Below, piece after piece: positions 17,104 through 26,058 of a stretch of 64,000 bases of DNA (the first letter of the stretch is position 1; the number at the start of each line of letters is the position of its first letter). A program made the position numbers and the translations under genes. The notes beneath the pieces were generated by a model. The model had not been told where the DNA came from, searched no databases, and saw only the letters and a list, made by a program, of their open reading frames with translations. This stretch comes from an uncultured Clostridia bacterium (GTDB lineage: Bacteria; Bacillota; Clostridia; TANB77; UBA1234): positions 1 through 64,000 of the forward strand of contig CAKPAA010000008.1 of NCBI GenBank assembly GCA_934132775.1. The letters are read 5' to 3'.

Positions 17104-18453
17104 TTATTCTAAGAAGCCTTTGTAATGTCTTGTTAACATTTGTGCTTCTAATTGTTTTACAGTTTCCAATGCTACACCAACAACGATAAGAATTGCTGTA
17201 CCTCCAAATGAAATTGAAAGTCCTGCAAATTGTGTCAGAATTGGTAGCACTGCTATAATTGCAAGGAATACTGAACCAAATGCTGTTATATAATTTAATA
17301 CAGATCTTAAATAATCAGATGTTGGCTTTCCTGCTCTGATACCAGGAATGAAACCACCATTTTTCTTTAAGTTGTTTGAAACTTCAACTGGGTTGAATGC
17401 CATTGCTAATGTGTAGAAATATGTAAATCCAACGATTAACAATACATATATCAAGATATGAAGTAATCCATATCCAACTAATGACCAGTTTACTGTGTTT
17501 GTAGCTGCATCAACTATTCCACCCGTTTGAAGTGAAGTAAATGCAAATACTTTATATACCCCAGCCCAGAAACCTGTGCTATTTGCAATGTTATGATTTA
17601 TCAATTGGATAATCATAGCTGGTAATTGCATAAAAGACATTGCAAAGATAACTGGCATAACTCCTGCCATAGCTAATTTCATTGGTATATGAGTGTTTTG
17701 ACCACCATACATTCTTCTTCCAACAACTTTTTTAGCATATTGAACTGGAATTCTTCTTTCAGCCTCAGTTACCCAAATTACACCAGCAATTAACACGATT
17801 GCACCGATTATAACAGCTATTGCTGTTACAAGTCCACCAACACCAGTTGTAGCTATTGAATATAAATATCTAACTGCTGATGGTAAACCAGAAACGATAC
17901 CTGCAAAGATAAGCATTGAAGTACCATTACCAATACCCTTACTTGTAAGTTGCTCTGCAATCCACATTAAAAGTGTTGAGCCACAAGTTAATGATAAAAT
18001 AAATAAAAATGGTGCTAATGGCGCATTCTGCAAGAATATACCTTGGTCTCTATATGTCATATAAATACCAAATGCTTCTATTGCTGCAAGAACAACTGCC
18101 GTATATCTTGTAAGTTGATTTAACTTATTTCTGCCATTTTCGCCCTCTTTGGACATCTCTTCCAAAGCAGGGATTGCAAACGCCAACAATTGAATAACAA
18201 TTGATGCTGTAATATATGGGCTTATTGAAAGAGCAAATATAGAAAAACTAGAAAATGCTCCACCAGTAATTATATTAACAGTGTTAACTATTGTATTTGA
18301 TGACGCGTTACTTGCTAATTCTAATATTTCAGCATCAACACCTGGTGCTGTAACAACACAACCAAATCTAAAAATCGCTAAAAGCAATAGTGTGTATAGA
18401 AGTTTTGTTCTCAATTCAGGAATCTTCCAAGCGTTAATTAGTGTTTTAAACAA
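17104..18453 (-). CDS. secY: Protein translocase channel SecY
   Basis: SecY is the pore of the Sec translocon. The 449-residue protein has ten hydrophobic helices. It begins MFKTLINAWKIPELRTKLLYT and keeps the cytosolic loop ERRIPVQYAKKVVGRRMYGG that contacts SecA and ribosomes. The plug-region segment GGAFSSFSIFALSISPYI is present. Its ATG adjoins the rplO stop, the standard spc-operon link. Confidence 0.97.
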   Translation of the reverse strand: MFKTLINAWKIPELRTKLLYTLLLLAIFRFGCVVTAPGVDAEILELASNASSNTIVNTVNIITGGAFSSFSIFALSISPYITASIVIQLLAFAIPALEEMSKEGENGRNKLNQLTRYTAVVLAAIEAFGIYMTYRDQGIFLQNAPLAPFLFILSLTCGSTLLMWIAEQLTSKGIGNGTSMLIFAGIVSGLPSAVRYLYSIATTGVGGLVTAIAVIIGAIVLIAGVIWVTEAERRIPVQYAKKVVGRRMYGGQNTHIPMKLAMAGVMPVIFAMSFMQLPAMIIQLINHNIANSTGFWAGVYKVFAFTSLQTGGIVDAATNTVNWSLVGYGLLHILIYVLLIVGFTYFYTLAMAFNPVEVSNNLKKNGGFIPGIRAGKPTSDYLRSVLNYITAFGSVFLAIIAVLPILTQFAGLSISFGGTAILIVVGVALETVKQLEAQMLTRHYKGFLE

Positions 18454-18894
18454 TTAAACCACCTCAACCTTTCCTCCAGCAGCTGTGATCTTTTCTTCAG
18501 CTGTTTTTGTAACTCTAGCCGCTTTTACATTTAGTTTTTTAGTTAAATCTCCATTTCCTAGTACAACGATACCGTCGTTAATCTTCTTAATTAAACCTAG
18601 TTCACGAAGTGATTCAGCAGTAACCTCTGTTCCATTTTCAAGGTTTTCTAACATTGAAAGTGTTACTTCTGTGTATACTTTTGAATTTCTGTTATTGAAT
18701 CCTCTCTTAGGAATTCTTCTGAATAAAGGCATTTGACCACCTTCAAATCCAGGTCTAACGCCACCGCCAGATCTAGCATTTTGTCCTTTATGACCTTTTC
18801 CAGATGTTTTTCCAAGTCCAGAACCAATACCTCTTCCTATTCTTCTTCCATTTGTTTTTGAACCAGGTGCTGGTCTTAATTCATCAAGTTTCAT
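18454..18894 (-). CDS. rplO: 50S ribosomal protein L15
   Basis: L15 is a late-assembly 50S protein. The 146-residue protein has the Gly/Arg-rich N terminus (MKLDELRPAPGSKTNGRRIGRG) and GFEGGQMPLFRRIPKRGF. It follows rpsE by only 36 bases; the usual rpmD (L30) between them is missing. Confidence 0.97.
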   Translation of the reverse strand: MKLDELRPAPGSKTNGRRIGRGIGSGLGKTSGKGHKGQNARSGGGVRPGFEGGQMPLFRRIPKRGFNNRNSKVYTEVTLSMLENLENGTEVTAESLRELGLIKKINDGIVVLGNGDLTKKLNVKAARVTKTAEEKITAAGGKVEVV

Positions 18895-18930
18895 TTATGT
18901 GCACCTCCTTTTATTATTCTTTATTTTTTA

Positions 18931-19422
18931 TTATAAAATTTCTTCTACTTTCTTTCCTCTTAAAGCAGCAACTTGTTCAGCTGTCTTCATTGATTGAAGA
19001 GCTGTAATTGTTGCATAAACTGCATTTCTAGGATTGTTTGATCCTAAATTCTTTGTTCTGATGTTCTTATATCCAGCAAGTTCCAATACTGATCTTGCAG
19101 CACCACCAGCGATAAGTCCAGTACCTTCGCTAGCTGGTTTTAATAAAACTTTACCAGAACCAAAGTTACCAATCATTTCGTGTGGAATAGTATCATTAAC
19201 GATTGGAACTTCAACTATATTCTTTTTAGCATCTTCGATTGCCTTTTTAATAGCATCTGGAACTTCGGCAGATTTTCCGTTACCAACACCGATATGTCCA
19301 GCGCCATCACCAACAACTACAAGTGCGCTAAATCTAAAAGTTCTACCACCTTTAACAACTTTAGCAACTCTGTTGATAACAACAACTTTTTCTTGAAGAT
19401 CTAATGTGCTTGCATCTATCAT
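18931..19422 (-). CDS. rpsE: 30S ribosomal protein S5
   Basis: S5 helps decoding fidelity and tRNA selection in the 30S subunit. It is 163 residues, with the double-stranded RNA-binding region RTFRFSALVVVGDGAGHIG and the C-terminal GSNNPRNAVYAT. The start at 19422 follows GAAAGGAGT; an upstream GTG-type start at 19440 would include that site. Confidence 0.96.
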   Translation of the reverse strand: MIDASTLDLQEKVVVINRVAKVVKGGRTFRFSALVVVGDGAGHIGVGNGKSAEVPDAIKKAIEDAKKNIVEVPIVNDTIPHEMIGNFGSGKVLLKPASEGTGLIAGGAARSVLELAGYKNIRTKNLGSNNPRNAVYATITALQSMKTAEQVAALRGKKVEEIL

Positions 19423-19440
19423 TATATTTACTCCTTTCAA

Positions 19441-19800
19441 TTAAAATTCTAATCCACCTTCACGTGCAGCTTCAGCTAATGCTTTAACTTTTCCGTGATA
19501 TTGGTATCCGCCTCTATCAAAAACAACTGCTTTGATACCAGCTTTTTCTGCTCTCTTAGCTATCAATGCTCCAACTTCAGTAGCAGCAGCAATATTACTT
19601 GCTTTTGTTTTTACTTCTTTATCTAGTGTTGAAGCGGCAGCTAAAGTTTTACCATTAACATCATCGATAAGTTGAGCATAAATGCCTGTTAAGCTTTTAT
19701 ATACGCTAAGTCTTGGACGTTCAGGAGTACCGCTAATCTTATTACGAACTCTTTTGTGTCTAATATCTCTTGATACACTTCTAGCTTCTTTGTTAATCAC
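19441..19800 (-). CDS. rplR: 50S ribosomal protein L18
   Basis: L18 binds 5S rRNA. It is 119 residues, with RHKRVRNKISGTPERPRLSVY and VFDRGGYQYHGKVKALAEAAREGGL. The start codon is GTG, behind GGGAGAGAAG. Confidence 0.96.
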   Translation of the reverse strand: MINKEARSVSRDIRHKRVRNKISGTPERPRLSVYKSLTGIYAQLIDDVNGKTLAAASTLDKEVKTKASNIAAATEVGALIAKRAEKAGIKAVVFDRGGYQYHGKVKALAEAAREGGLEF

Positions 19801-19841
19801 TTATCTTCTCTCCCTTCTTAACGTTCTACTACTACCTAGAA

Positions 19842-20378
19842 CTATTTTTTACCCATTTTTCCTTCTTTTCTAATTATTCTTTCACCAACGTATTTAATAC
19901 CTTTACCTTTATATGGTTCTGGTGGTCTTACTTTTCTAATTTCTGCTGCAAGTTGTCCTACAGCTTCTTTATCTGGTCCAGAAATAATTATACTTGTTTG
20001 AGATGGAGCATCAATCTTAATATCTCCTCTATCTTCAAATTCTACTGTATGAGAAAATCCCATATTCATTATCAATTTATTTCCTTGTTTTTGAACTCTA
20101 TAACCAACACCGTTTACTTCAAGTTCTTTTTTGAATCCCTCTGTAACACCAATAACCATATTATTGATAAGAGTTCTTGTTAAACCTTGAAGAGCGTTTT
20201 GTGATTCGTCTTTCATTCCAACTGTTACAACGTCTGCTTCTTTGTTTATAAGCATTTCAGGGTGTAGTTGTTTTACTAATGTTCCTTTTGGTCCTTTAAC
20301 TGTTACTAAATTGCCTTCGCCTATTGTAACTTCAACACCAGCAGGTATAGTTATAGGTTGTTTTCCTATTCTAGACAT
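19842..20378 (-). CDS. rplF: 50S ribosomal protein L6
   Basis: L6 sits at the factor-binding side of the 50S subunit. The 178-residue protein starts MSRIGKQPITIPAGVEV and has the conserved C-terminal KVRPPEPYKGKGIKYVGE. Gene order and spacing are typical of the spc operon. Confidence 0.97.
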   Translation of the reverse strand: MSRIGKQPITIPAGVEVTIGEGNLVTVKGPKGTLVKQLHPEMLINKEADVVTVGMKDESQNALQGLTRTLINNMVIGVTEGFKKELEVNGVGYRVQKQGNKLIMNMGFSHTVEFEDRGDIKIDAPSQTSIIISGPDKEAVGQLAAEIRKVRPPEPYKGKGIKYVGERIIRKEGKMGKK

Positions 20379-20423
20379 CTTATATTACTCCTTTCTTTAA
20401 AATACATAAATAAATCTTTGAGA

Positions 20424-20819
20424 CTACCAAACAAATGCAAGGACTTCTCCGCCGATACCTTCCTTACGTGCTTGTTTATCAGTCATAATTCCTTTTGATG
20501 TTGAAATCAATGCAATACCAAGTCCACCAATAACTTTTGGTAATTCATCTTTATTAGCATAAACTCTTAAACCTGGCTTACTGATTCTTTTTAGTCCACT
20601 AATAACTTTTTGCTTATTAACATATTTTAAAGTTATTCTTATAATGCCTTGTGCATTATCTTCTATTTCTTCAAATGACTTGATATAACCTTCGTCTAAC
20701 AAAATTTGTGCGATTGACTTTTTAAGTTTTGATGAAGGAATATCAACAGTTTCGTGTCTTTGTGTATTTGCATTTCTAATTCTTGTTAGCATATCTGCTA
20801 TTGGATCAGTAATGTTCAT
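20424..20819 (-). CDS. rpsH: 30S ribosomal protein S8
   Basis: S8 is a primary 16S rRNA binder and, in many bacteria, the spc operon repressor. The 131-residue protein starts MNITDPIADMLTRIRNANTQ and ends KEGIGGEVLAFVW. The gap to rpsZ (20820-20955) is AT-rich and holds no visible gene. Confidence 0.97.
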   Translation of the reverse strand: MNITDPIADMLTRIRNANTQRHETVDIPSSKLKKSIAQILLDEGYIKSFEEIEDNAQGIIRITLKYVNKQKVISGLKRISKPGLRVYANKDELPKVIGGLGIALISTSKGIMTDKQARKEGIGGEVLAFVW

Positions 20820-20955
20820 TTGACTACTCCTTTCTTTATTTAGAAATTAAAGGCTTTGCTCTTATTTCCAAATTAAATTTTCTATTTTATTGTAAAAATC
20901 AAATATTTTCTACTTAATTTTCTTTTTTTATTATCTATTATGGCTTTTTAAAGGA

Positions 20956-21141
20956 TTACCAGCTTGCTTTTTTAACGCCTGGTATTTGTCCTTTATGAGC
21001 TAATTCTCTAAAACAAATTCTGCAAATTCCAAATTTACGAATGTAAGCATGTGGTCTTCCACAAATTTTACATCTGTTGTAATATCTTGTTGAAAACTTT
21101 GGAGCTAACTTTTGTTTTGCAATCATAGATTTTTTTGCCAT
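20956..21141 (-). CDS. rpsZ: 30S ribosomal protein S14, type Z
   Basis: This 61-residue zinc-binding form of S14 lies in the 30S head. The four ligands are in CKICGRPHAY and GICRICFRELA, with the family ending GVKKASW. It lies between rplE and rpsH, as in other Firmicutes. Confidence 0.96.
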   Translation of the reverse strand: MAKKSMIAKQKLAPKFSTRYYNRCKICGRPHAYIRKFGICRICFRELAHKGQIPGVKKASW

Positions 21142-21152
21142 AGTTTACCTCC

Positions 21153-21692
21153 TTATTTTGAAAATGGCATACCAAGAAGTCTTAGTAACTCTTTTGCCTC
21201 TTCGTCTGTATTTGCTGTTGTTACGAAAATTATGTCCATACCTCTAATTTTATCAATTTTATCATATTCAATTTCAGGGAATATAAGTTGTTCTTTAACA
21301 CCCATTGAATAATTTCCTCTTCCATCAAAAGAATTTGGAGATAACCCTCTAAAATCTCTTACTCTTGGAAGTGCAACTGCAAATAATTTCTCAGCAAAAT
21401 CATACATTTTATCGTTTCTTAATGTAACTTTACAACCGATTTCCATTCCTTCTCTAATTTTAAACCCAGCAATTGATTTTTTTGCTTTAGTTGAAACAAC
21501 TTTTTGTCCAGTGATTATTGTTAAATCTCTCATTGCATTTTCTAAAGCTTTAGCGTTTTCACGAACATCGCTAACACCCATATTTATAACTATTTTTTCA
21601 AGCTTTGGTACTTGCATTACTGATTTATAATTAAATTTCTTCATCAATTCTGGAACTACTTCATTCTTATATAATTCTTTTAAACTTGACAT
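21153..21692 (-). CDS. rplE: 50S ribosomal protein L5
   Basis: L5 binds 5S rRNA and contacts P-site tRNA. It is 179 residues, with EKIVINMGVSDVRENAK, the GQKVVSTKAKKSIAGFKIREG stretch and the ending ELLRLLGMPFSK. Confidence 0.97.
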   Translation of the reverse strand: MSSLKELYKNEVVPELMKKFNYKSVMQVPKLEKIVINMGVSDVRENAKALENAMRDLTIITGQKVVSTKAKKSIAGFKIREGMEIGCKVTLRNDKMYDFAEKLFAVALPRVRDFRGLSPNSFDGRGNYSMGVKEQLIFPEIEYDKIDKIRGMDIIFVTTANTDEEAKELLRLLGMPFSK

Positions 21693-21710
21693 TTTAGATT
21701 ACCTCCTTTC

Positions 21711-22028
21711 TTACTTAATTTCTGTTCCGCATTTTGAACAAACTCTTACCTTAGCTCCATCTTTGCTAATTTCAGTTTTTGTTCTTGTGCCTTTTCCACA
21801 TTTATCACAATATAGATTAACTTTAGATGCGTTAATAGCAACTTCTGCTTTTATAATTCCACCTTGTTCTCCAGCTTTTCTAGGCTTTGTATGTTTACTT
21901 CTAACGTTAACTCCCTCAACAACGACTTTGTTATCTTTTGGGCTTGCTTTTAGAACTTTACCTTTTTTACCTTTGTCGGCGCCAGAGTTTACCATTACTA
22001 TATCACCTTTTTTAACGTGCATATTCAT
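21711..22028 (-). CDS. rplX: 50S ribosomal protein L24 with zinc-ribbon-like tail
   Basis: L24 starts 50S assembly. The 105-residue protein has an N-terminal KOW motif (VKKGDIVMVNSGADKGKKGKV). The C-terminal part has two CxxC pairs (YCDKCGKG and VCSKCGTE) that probably bind zinc. Confidence 0.96.
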   Translation of the reverse strand: MNMHVKKGDIVMVNSGADKGKKGKVLKASPKDNKVVVEGVNVRSKHTKPRKAGEQGGIIKAEVAINASKVNLYCDKCGKGTRTKTEISKDGAKVRVCSKCGTEIK

Positions 22029-22092
22029 TTATCTTTTACACCTACCTCTCAGATTTTATCTCTGTATAACTGCTATTTTAAGCAAGTTTCTA

Positions 22093-22461
22093 TTATAGAA
22101 CTTCTGGAGCAAGTGAGATGATTTTCATATAGTCTCCATCTCTTAACTCTCTTGCAACAGGCCCAAATATACGTGTTCCTCTTGGATTCTTATCATCTTT
22201 TATGATAACAGCGGCGTTTTCGTCAAATCTTATGTAAGAACCATCTGGTCTTTGAAGACCTCTTTTACTTCTTACGATAACAGCTTTAACAACATCACCT
22301 TTTTTTACCATACCAGCTGGTGCTGCGCTCTTTACAGAAGCAACTATAACATCACCGATATTAGCTGTTTTTCTGAAAGAACCACCTAAGCATCTGATAC
22401 ACATTAATTCTTTAGCGCCAGTATTGTCCGCTACTTTAAGTATTGTTTGTTGTTGTATCAT
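22093..22461 (-). CDS. rplN: 50S ribosomal protein L14
   Basis: L14 is a 50S protein at the subunit interface. The 122-residue protein starts MIQQQTILKVADNTGAKELMC and ends MKIISLAPEVL, matching the family length. Confidence 0.97.
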   Translation of the reverse strand: MIQQQTILKVADNTGAKELMCIRCLGGSFRKTANIGDVIVASVKSAAPAGMVKKGDVVKAVIVRSKRGLQRPDGSYIRFDENAAVIIKDDKNPRGTRIFGPVARELRDGDYMKIISLAPEVL

Positions 22462-22525
22462 TTTATTTTTCTCCTTTCAGATGCATCAATCCTTTCTTTC
22501 AAGGACATACATCAAATATACTAAA

Positions 22526-22786
22526 CTATTTAACTTTTTCTACGATTTCAACCAGTCTCCATCTTTTATCCTTAGATAGTGGTCTAGTTTCCATAACCTT
22601 TACTGTATCACCAATTTGACATTCATTGTTCTCATCGTGAGCTTTTAATTTGAATGTTCTTTTCATTATTTTACCGTATAAAGGATGTTTGTAACTAGTT
22701 TGAACAGCAACAACTATTGTTTTATCCATTTTGTCGCTAACAACTTTACCAACTCTTGTTTTTCTTAAAGCTCTTTCTTCAGACAT
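22526..22786 (-). CDS. rpsQ: 30S ribosomal protein S17
   Basis: S17 is a primary 16S rRNA binder, an OB fold. It is 86 residues, with RKTRVGKVVSDKMDKTIVVAV and RPLSKDKRWRLVEIVEK. It lies between rpmC and rplN. Confidence 0.97.
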   Translation of the reverse strand: MSEERALRKTRVGKVVSDKMDKTIVVAVQTSYKHPLYGKIMKRTFKLKAHDENNECQIGDTVKVMETRPLSKDKRWRLVEIVEKVK

Positions 22787-22821
22787 CTTTTTTCTCCTTT
22801 CTTAGGATTAACAAATTTATA

Positions 22822-23022
22822 TTATTCAGCTTCTTCTAGTTCTTTTTCTCTAAGAACTGTTTTAATTCTTGCAATATCTTTCTTTGTATTTCTAATTTTC
22901 ATCGGATTGTCCAATCCATTTGTAGCTAATTGAAATCTCAATTTGAATAATTCAGATTTTAATTCTACTAATTCTTTTTCTAAATCCGATGAAGTCATTT
23001 TCTTATATTCATTAGCCTTCAT
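22822..23022 (-). CDS. rpmC: 50S ribosomal protein L29
   Basis: L29 sits near the peptide exit tunnel and the trigger factor site. It is 66 residues, starting MKANEYKKMTSSDLEKELVE. The ATG at 23022 overlaps the 3' end of rplP by 11 bases and uses GGTGGTG inside rplP, so translation is probably coupled. Confidence 0.95.
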   Translation of the reverse strand: MKANEYKKMTSSDLEKELVELKSELFKLRFQLATNGLDNPMKIRNTKKDIARIKTVLREKELEEAE

Positions 23023-23452
23023 CGTCTTCACCACCTTCATTTTTATCTGCATATACAAACTTTGTTTTTACAGGAAGTTTATGAGCTGCAAGTCTGAAAG
23101 CTTCTCTTGCTACATCTTCTGTAACACCAGCCATTTCAAACATTACTCTTCCTGGTTTAACAACTGCAACCCAGTATTCTAATGAACCTTTACCACTACC
23201 CATACGAGTTTCAGCAGGTTTCTTTGTTATTGGTTTATCTGGGAATATTTTAATCCAAACTTGACCGCCTCTTTTAATGAAACGTGTCATTGCAATTCTG
23301 GCAGCTTCGATTTGGTTTGAAGTAATCCAACCAGCTTCAAGTGTTTGTAAACCATACTCACCATATGTTACTGTGTTACCTCTTGTAGCTTTACCTCTAT
23401 TTCTACCTTTTTGCATTTTTCTAAATTTTGATCTTTTTGGCATTAGTGGCAT
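23012..23452 (-). CDS. rplP: 50S ribosomal protein L16
   Basis: L16 helps organise the A-site region of the 50S subunit. It is 146 residues, with MPKRSKFRKMQKGRNRGKATRG and GKGSLEYWVAVVKPGRVMFE. An acidic tail (NEGGEDDEG) is added. The start overlaps the rpsC stop (TAATG); a second ATG three codons later is also possible. Confidence 0.96.
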   Translation of the reverse strand: MPLMPKRSKFRKMQKGRNRGKATRGNTVTYGEYGLQTLEAGWITSNQIEAARIAMTRFIKRGGQVWIKIFPDKPITKKPAETRMGSGKGSLEYWVAVVKPGRVMFEMAGVTEDVAREAFRLAAHKLPVKTKFVYADKNEGGEDDEG

Positions 23453-24114
23453 TAGTTTCTACCCCCTTTTGCTTCTTGTTTTTTAGTAGGAAGAACTTCA
23501 CCTTTGTAAATCCAAACTTTTATACCGATTTTTCCGTATGTTGTATTTGCTTCTGCAAATCCATAATCAATATCAGCTCTTAAAGTTTGTAGAGGTATTG
23601 TTCCTTCTCTGTAAAATTCGCTTCTAGCAATTTCGGCACCTGCAAGTCTACCAGCAGCATTTGTTTTAATACCTTTTGCTCCTGCTTTCATTGCTTTAGC
23701 CATACATTGTTTCATAGCCTTTCTATAAGAGATTCTTCTCTCTAATTGACCTGCAATATTTTCAGCAACTAATTGTGCATCTATATCAGGATTTTTAACT
23801 TCAACAATATTTACATTGATTTCTTTCTTAAACTTTTTAGCTAAATCAGCTCTAACTTTATTTACGTTCTCGCCATTCTTTCCTAATGCGATACCTGGTT
23901 TTCCAGTATAAACATTTGCTCTGATGCTCTTAGCAGTTCTTTCAATTTCGATCTTTGAAACGCCTGCAACAGCAAATGCTTTTTTAATATATTTACGGAT
24001 TTCAAAATCTTCAACTAGATTGTCAGCAAAATCTTTTTTGTTAGCATACCATTTTGAATCCCAGTCTTTAATTATTCCCACTCTTAAACCGTGTGGATCC
24101 ATTTTTTGTCCCAT
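23452..24114 (-). CDS. rpsC: 30S ribosomal protein S3
   Basis: S3 lines the mRNA entry channel. The 220-residue protein starts MGQKMDPHGLRVGIIKDWDSKW. It has the KH-domain GKPGIALGKNGENVNKV and the C-terminal RADIDYGFAEANTTYG. Confidence 0.97.
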   Translation of the reverse strand: MGQKMDPHGLRVGIIKDWDSKWYANKKDFADNLVEDFEIRKYIKKAFAVAGVSKIEIERTAKSIRANVYTGKPGIALGKNGENVNKVRADLAKKFKKEINVNIVEVKNPDIDAQLVAENIAGQLERRISYRKAMKQCMAKAMKAGAKGIKTNAAGRLAGAEIARSEFYREGTIPLQTLRADIDYGFAEANTTYGKIGIKVWIYKGEVLPTKKQEAKGGRN

Positions 24115-24135
24115 TAAATAAAGTCCTCCTTCCTC

Positions 24136-24471
24136 TTATTCTCTCTCTTTTAGAACTACTGTGATATTAGAAGTTCTTTTTCTTATTCTATTAGCTCTAC
24201 CTTGTGTAGCTGCTCTTATTCTCTTCATTGTTTCGCCTTGATTTGCATAAATTTCAGCAATGTATAATTTGCTTGTATCCATATTATGGTTATTTTCAGC
24301 ATTTGCAATAGCTGACTTTAATAGTTTTTCAACCATTGGAGATGCAGCTTTTGGAGTAAATTTTAATATAGCCAATGCTTCGTTTACATCTTTACCTCTA
24401 ATTAAGTCTATAACGATCTTAACTTTTCTAGCAGAGATTCTAGCACGACTTAATGTTGCTCTAGCTTCCAT
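24136..24471 (-). CDS. rplV: 50S ribosomal protein L22
   Basis: L22 contacts all 23S rRNA domains and narrows the exit tunnel. It is 111 residues, with RISARKVKIVIDLIRGKDVNEAL and the tunnel loop TMKRIRAATQGRANRIRKRTS. Confidence 0.97.
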   Translation of the reverse strand: MEARATLSRARISARKVKIVIDLIRGKDVNEALAILKFTPKAASPMVEKLLKSAIANAENNHNMDTSKLYIAEIYANQGETMKRIRAATQGRANRIRKRTSNITVVLKERE

Positions 24472-24492
24472 TTTACTATTCTCCTTCCATCA

Positions 24493-24771
24493 TTATTTTA
24501 CCTTAGTTGTCTTGTCGCCAGCGTGACCTTTGAAAGTTCTTGTTGGAACAAATTCACCAAGTTTATGTCCTATCATTTCATCTAATATAAATACTGGTAC
24601 ATGTTTTCTTCCGTCATGTACAGCTATTGTGTGACCAACCATTTGTGGGAAGATAGTTGAAGCTCTTGACCAAGTTTTGATAACTTCTTTTTTATTTTCT
24701 TCATTCATTTTTTCAATTCTAGCAAGTAACTTTGGATCCACAAAAGGTCCTTTTTTAATTGATCTTGACAT
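24493..24771 (-). CDS. rpsS: 30S ribosomal protein S19
   Basis: S19 in the 30S head pairs with S13 and contacts A-site tRNA. It is 92 residues: MSRSIKKGPFVDPKLLARIE through GHKLGEFVPTRTFKGHAGD. Confidence 0.97.
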   Translation of the reverse strand: MSRSIKKGPFVDPKLLARIEKMNEENKKEVIKTWSRASTIFPQMVGHTIAVHDGRKHVPVFILDEMIGHKLGEFVPTRTFKGHAGDKTTKVK

Positions 24772-24785
24772 TCTTTTATCCTCCT

Positions 24786-25619
24786 TTATTTAGAATTTCT
24801 TCTCTTTACTATAAACTTGTTACTAGCCTTTTTCTTATTTCTTGTCTTATATCCAAGAGCAGGTTTACCCCAAGGAGTAACAGGTCCTGGTCTACCAACT
24901 GGTGACTTACCTTCACCACCACCATGTGGGTGATCATTAGGATTCATTACAGAACCTCTAACTTCTGGTCTCTTACCAAGCCATCTACTCTTACCAGCTT
25001 TACCAAGTTTAATGTTTTCGTGTTCACTATTACCAACTTCACCGATAGTAGCTTTACAGTCAACACTTACTAATCTCATTTCATTTGAAGGAAGTCTAAC
25101 GTGTGCGTACTTTCCTTCCTTTGCCATAAGTTGTGCAGAGTTACCAGCACTTCTAACCATTTGAGCACCTTTTCCTGGTTTTAATTCGATACAATGAATC
25201 ATTGTACCAACAGGAATGCTTGAAATTGGTAAGCAGTTACCTGGCTTAATATCTGCATTTGCACCTGACATTACTTTGTCATTTACTTTTAATCCATTTG
25301 GAGCTAAGATATATGCTTTTTCTCCATCCTCATATTGAATTAAAGCTATGTTAGCTGATCTGTTTGGATCATACTCAATTGCAATAACTGTTGCAGGTAC
25401 ATCGTCTTTTCTTCTCTTAAAATCTATAATTCTATATTTTCTTCTGCTACCGCCACCTTGATGTCTAACTGTTATTCTACCATAAGAATTTCTACCAGCA
25501 TTTTTCTTTAAGCTTGTTGTTAAAGATCTTTCTGGTTTTGTTTTTGTAATTTCTTCAAAAGTAGAAACTGTCATACCTCTTCTTGATGGTGTAACTGGTC
25601 TAAATTGTTTAATACCCAT
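24786..25619 (-). CDS. rplB: 50S ribosomal protein L2
   Basis: L2 is needed for subunit joining and peptidyl transferase activity. It is 277 residues, from MGIKQFRPVTPSRRGMTVST. It keeps the functional MNPNDHPHGGGEGKSPVGRP loop with its conserved His. The start at 25619 follows AAAAAGGAG; an upstream ATG at 25685 would add 22 residues not found in the family. Confidence 0.97.
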   Translation of the reverse strand: MGIKQFRPVTPSRRGMTVSTFEEITKTKPERSLTTSLKKNAGRNSYGRITVRHQGGGSRRKYRIIDFKRRKDDVPATVIAIEYDPNRSANIALIQYEDGEKAYILAPNGLKVNDKVMSGANADIKPGNCLPISSIPVGTMIHCIELKPGKGAQMVRSAGNSAQLMAKEGKYAHVRLPSNEMRLVSVDCKATIGEVGNSEHENIKLGKAGKSRWLGKRPEVRGSVMNPNDHPHGGGEGKSPVGRPGPVTPWGKPALGYKTRNKKKASNKFIVKRRNSK

Positions 25620-25707
25620 TTTATATTTCTCCTTTTTATGATTTGGGGTTTTATTTTTCAGGTTTAGAAGCCCCCATTCTTTCAAAACCTATAATCTAGG
25701 GTAATAA

Positions 25708-26058
25708 TTAGTTATTAAATCCAAACTCTTCAATAGATGTTTTGTATTTCTTATTAACTGTTTGTTCTTTTCCACCCTTGCCTAAATATTTGAATGTTCC
25801 GTTCTCTTGTGCTATTGTTACGATAGCCTTTTTCCAGTCAGATGTCTTTCCAGAGTGAACGCCTTGTCTCTTTTCTTTTCCTTTAACGCTAACTGTTTTA
25901 ACGTCTAAAACTTTTACTTCAAATAATTTTTCAACGGCATTTCTAATATCAATTTTTGTTGCCTTTTTGTTTACTTCAAAAGTGTACTTTCCCTCAGCCA
26001 TAGCTGCACTACTCTTTTCAGTAATAATAGGTCTTACAATTATTTCTTCTGCAACCAT
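25708..26058 (-). CDS. rplW: 50S ribosomal protein L23
   Basis: L23 is the trigger factor and SRP docking site at the exit tunnel. It is 116 residues, with IIVRPIITEKSSAAMAEGKY, IRNAVEKLFEVKVLDVKTV and the basic loop KRQGVHSGKTSDWKKA. Its start overlaps the rplD stop. Confidence 0.96.
   Translation of the reverse strand: MVAEEIIVRPIITEKSSAAMAEGKYTFEVNKKATKIDIRNAVEKLFEVKVLDVKTVSVKGKEKRQGVHSGKTSDWKKAIVTIAQENGTFKYLGKGGKEQTVNKKYKTSIEEFGFNN

Noticed and set aside
24786..25685. Longer L2, S10, S5 and S6 proteins using upstream in-frame starts
   Set aside because: In each case the ribosome binding site lies between the upstream start and the conserved start, and the extra residues do not match the families.
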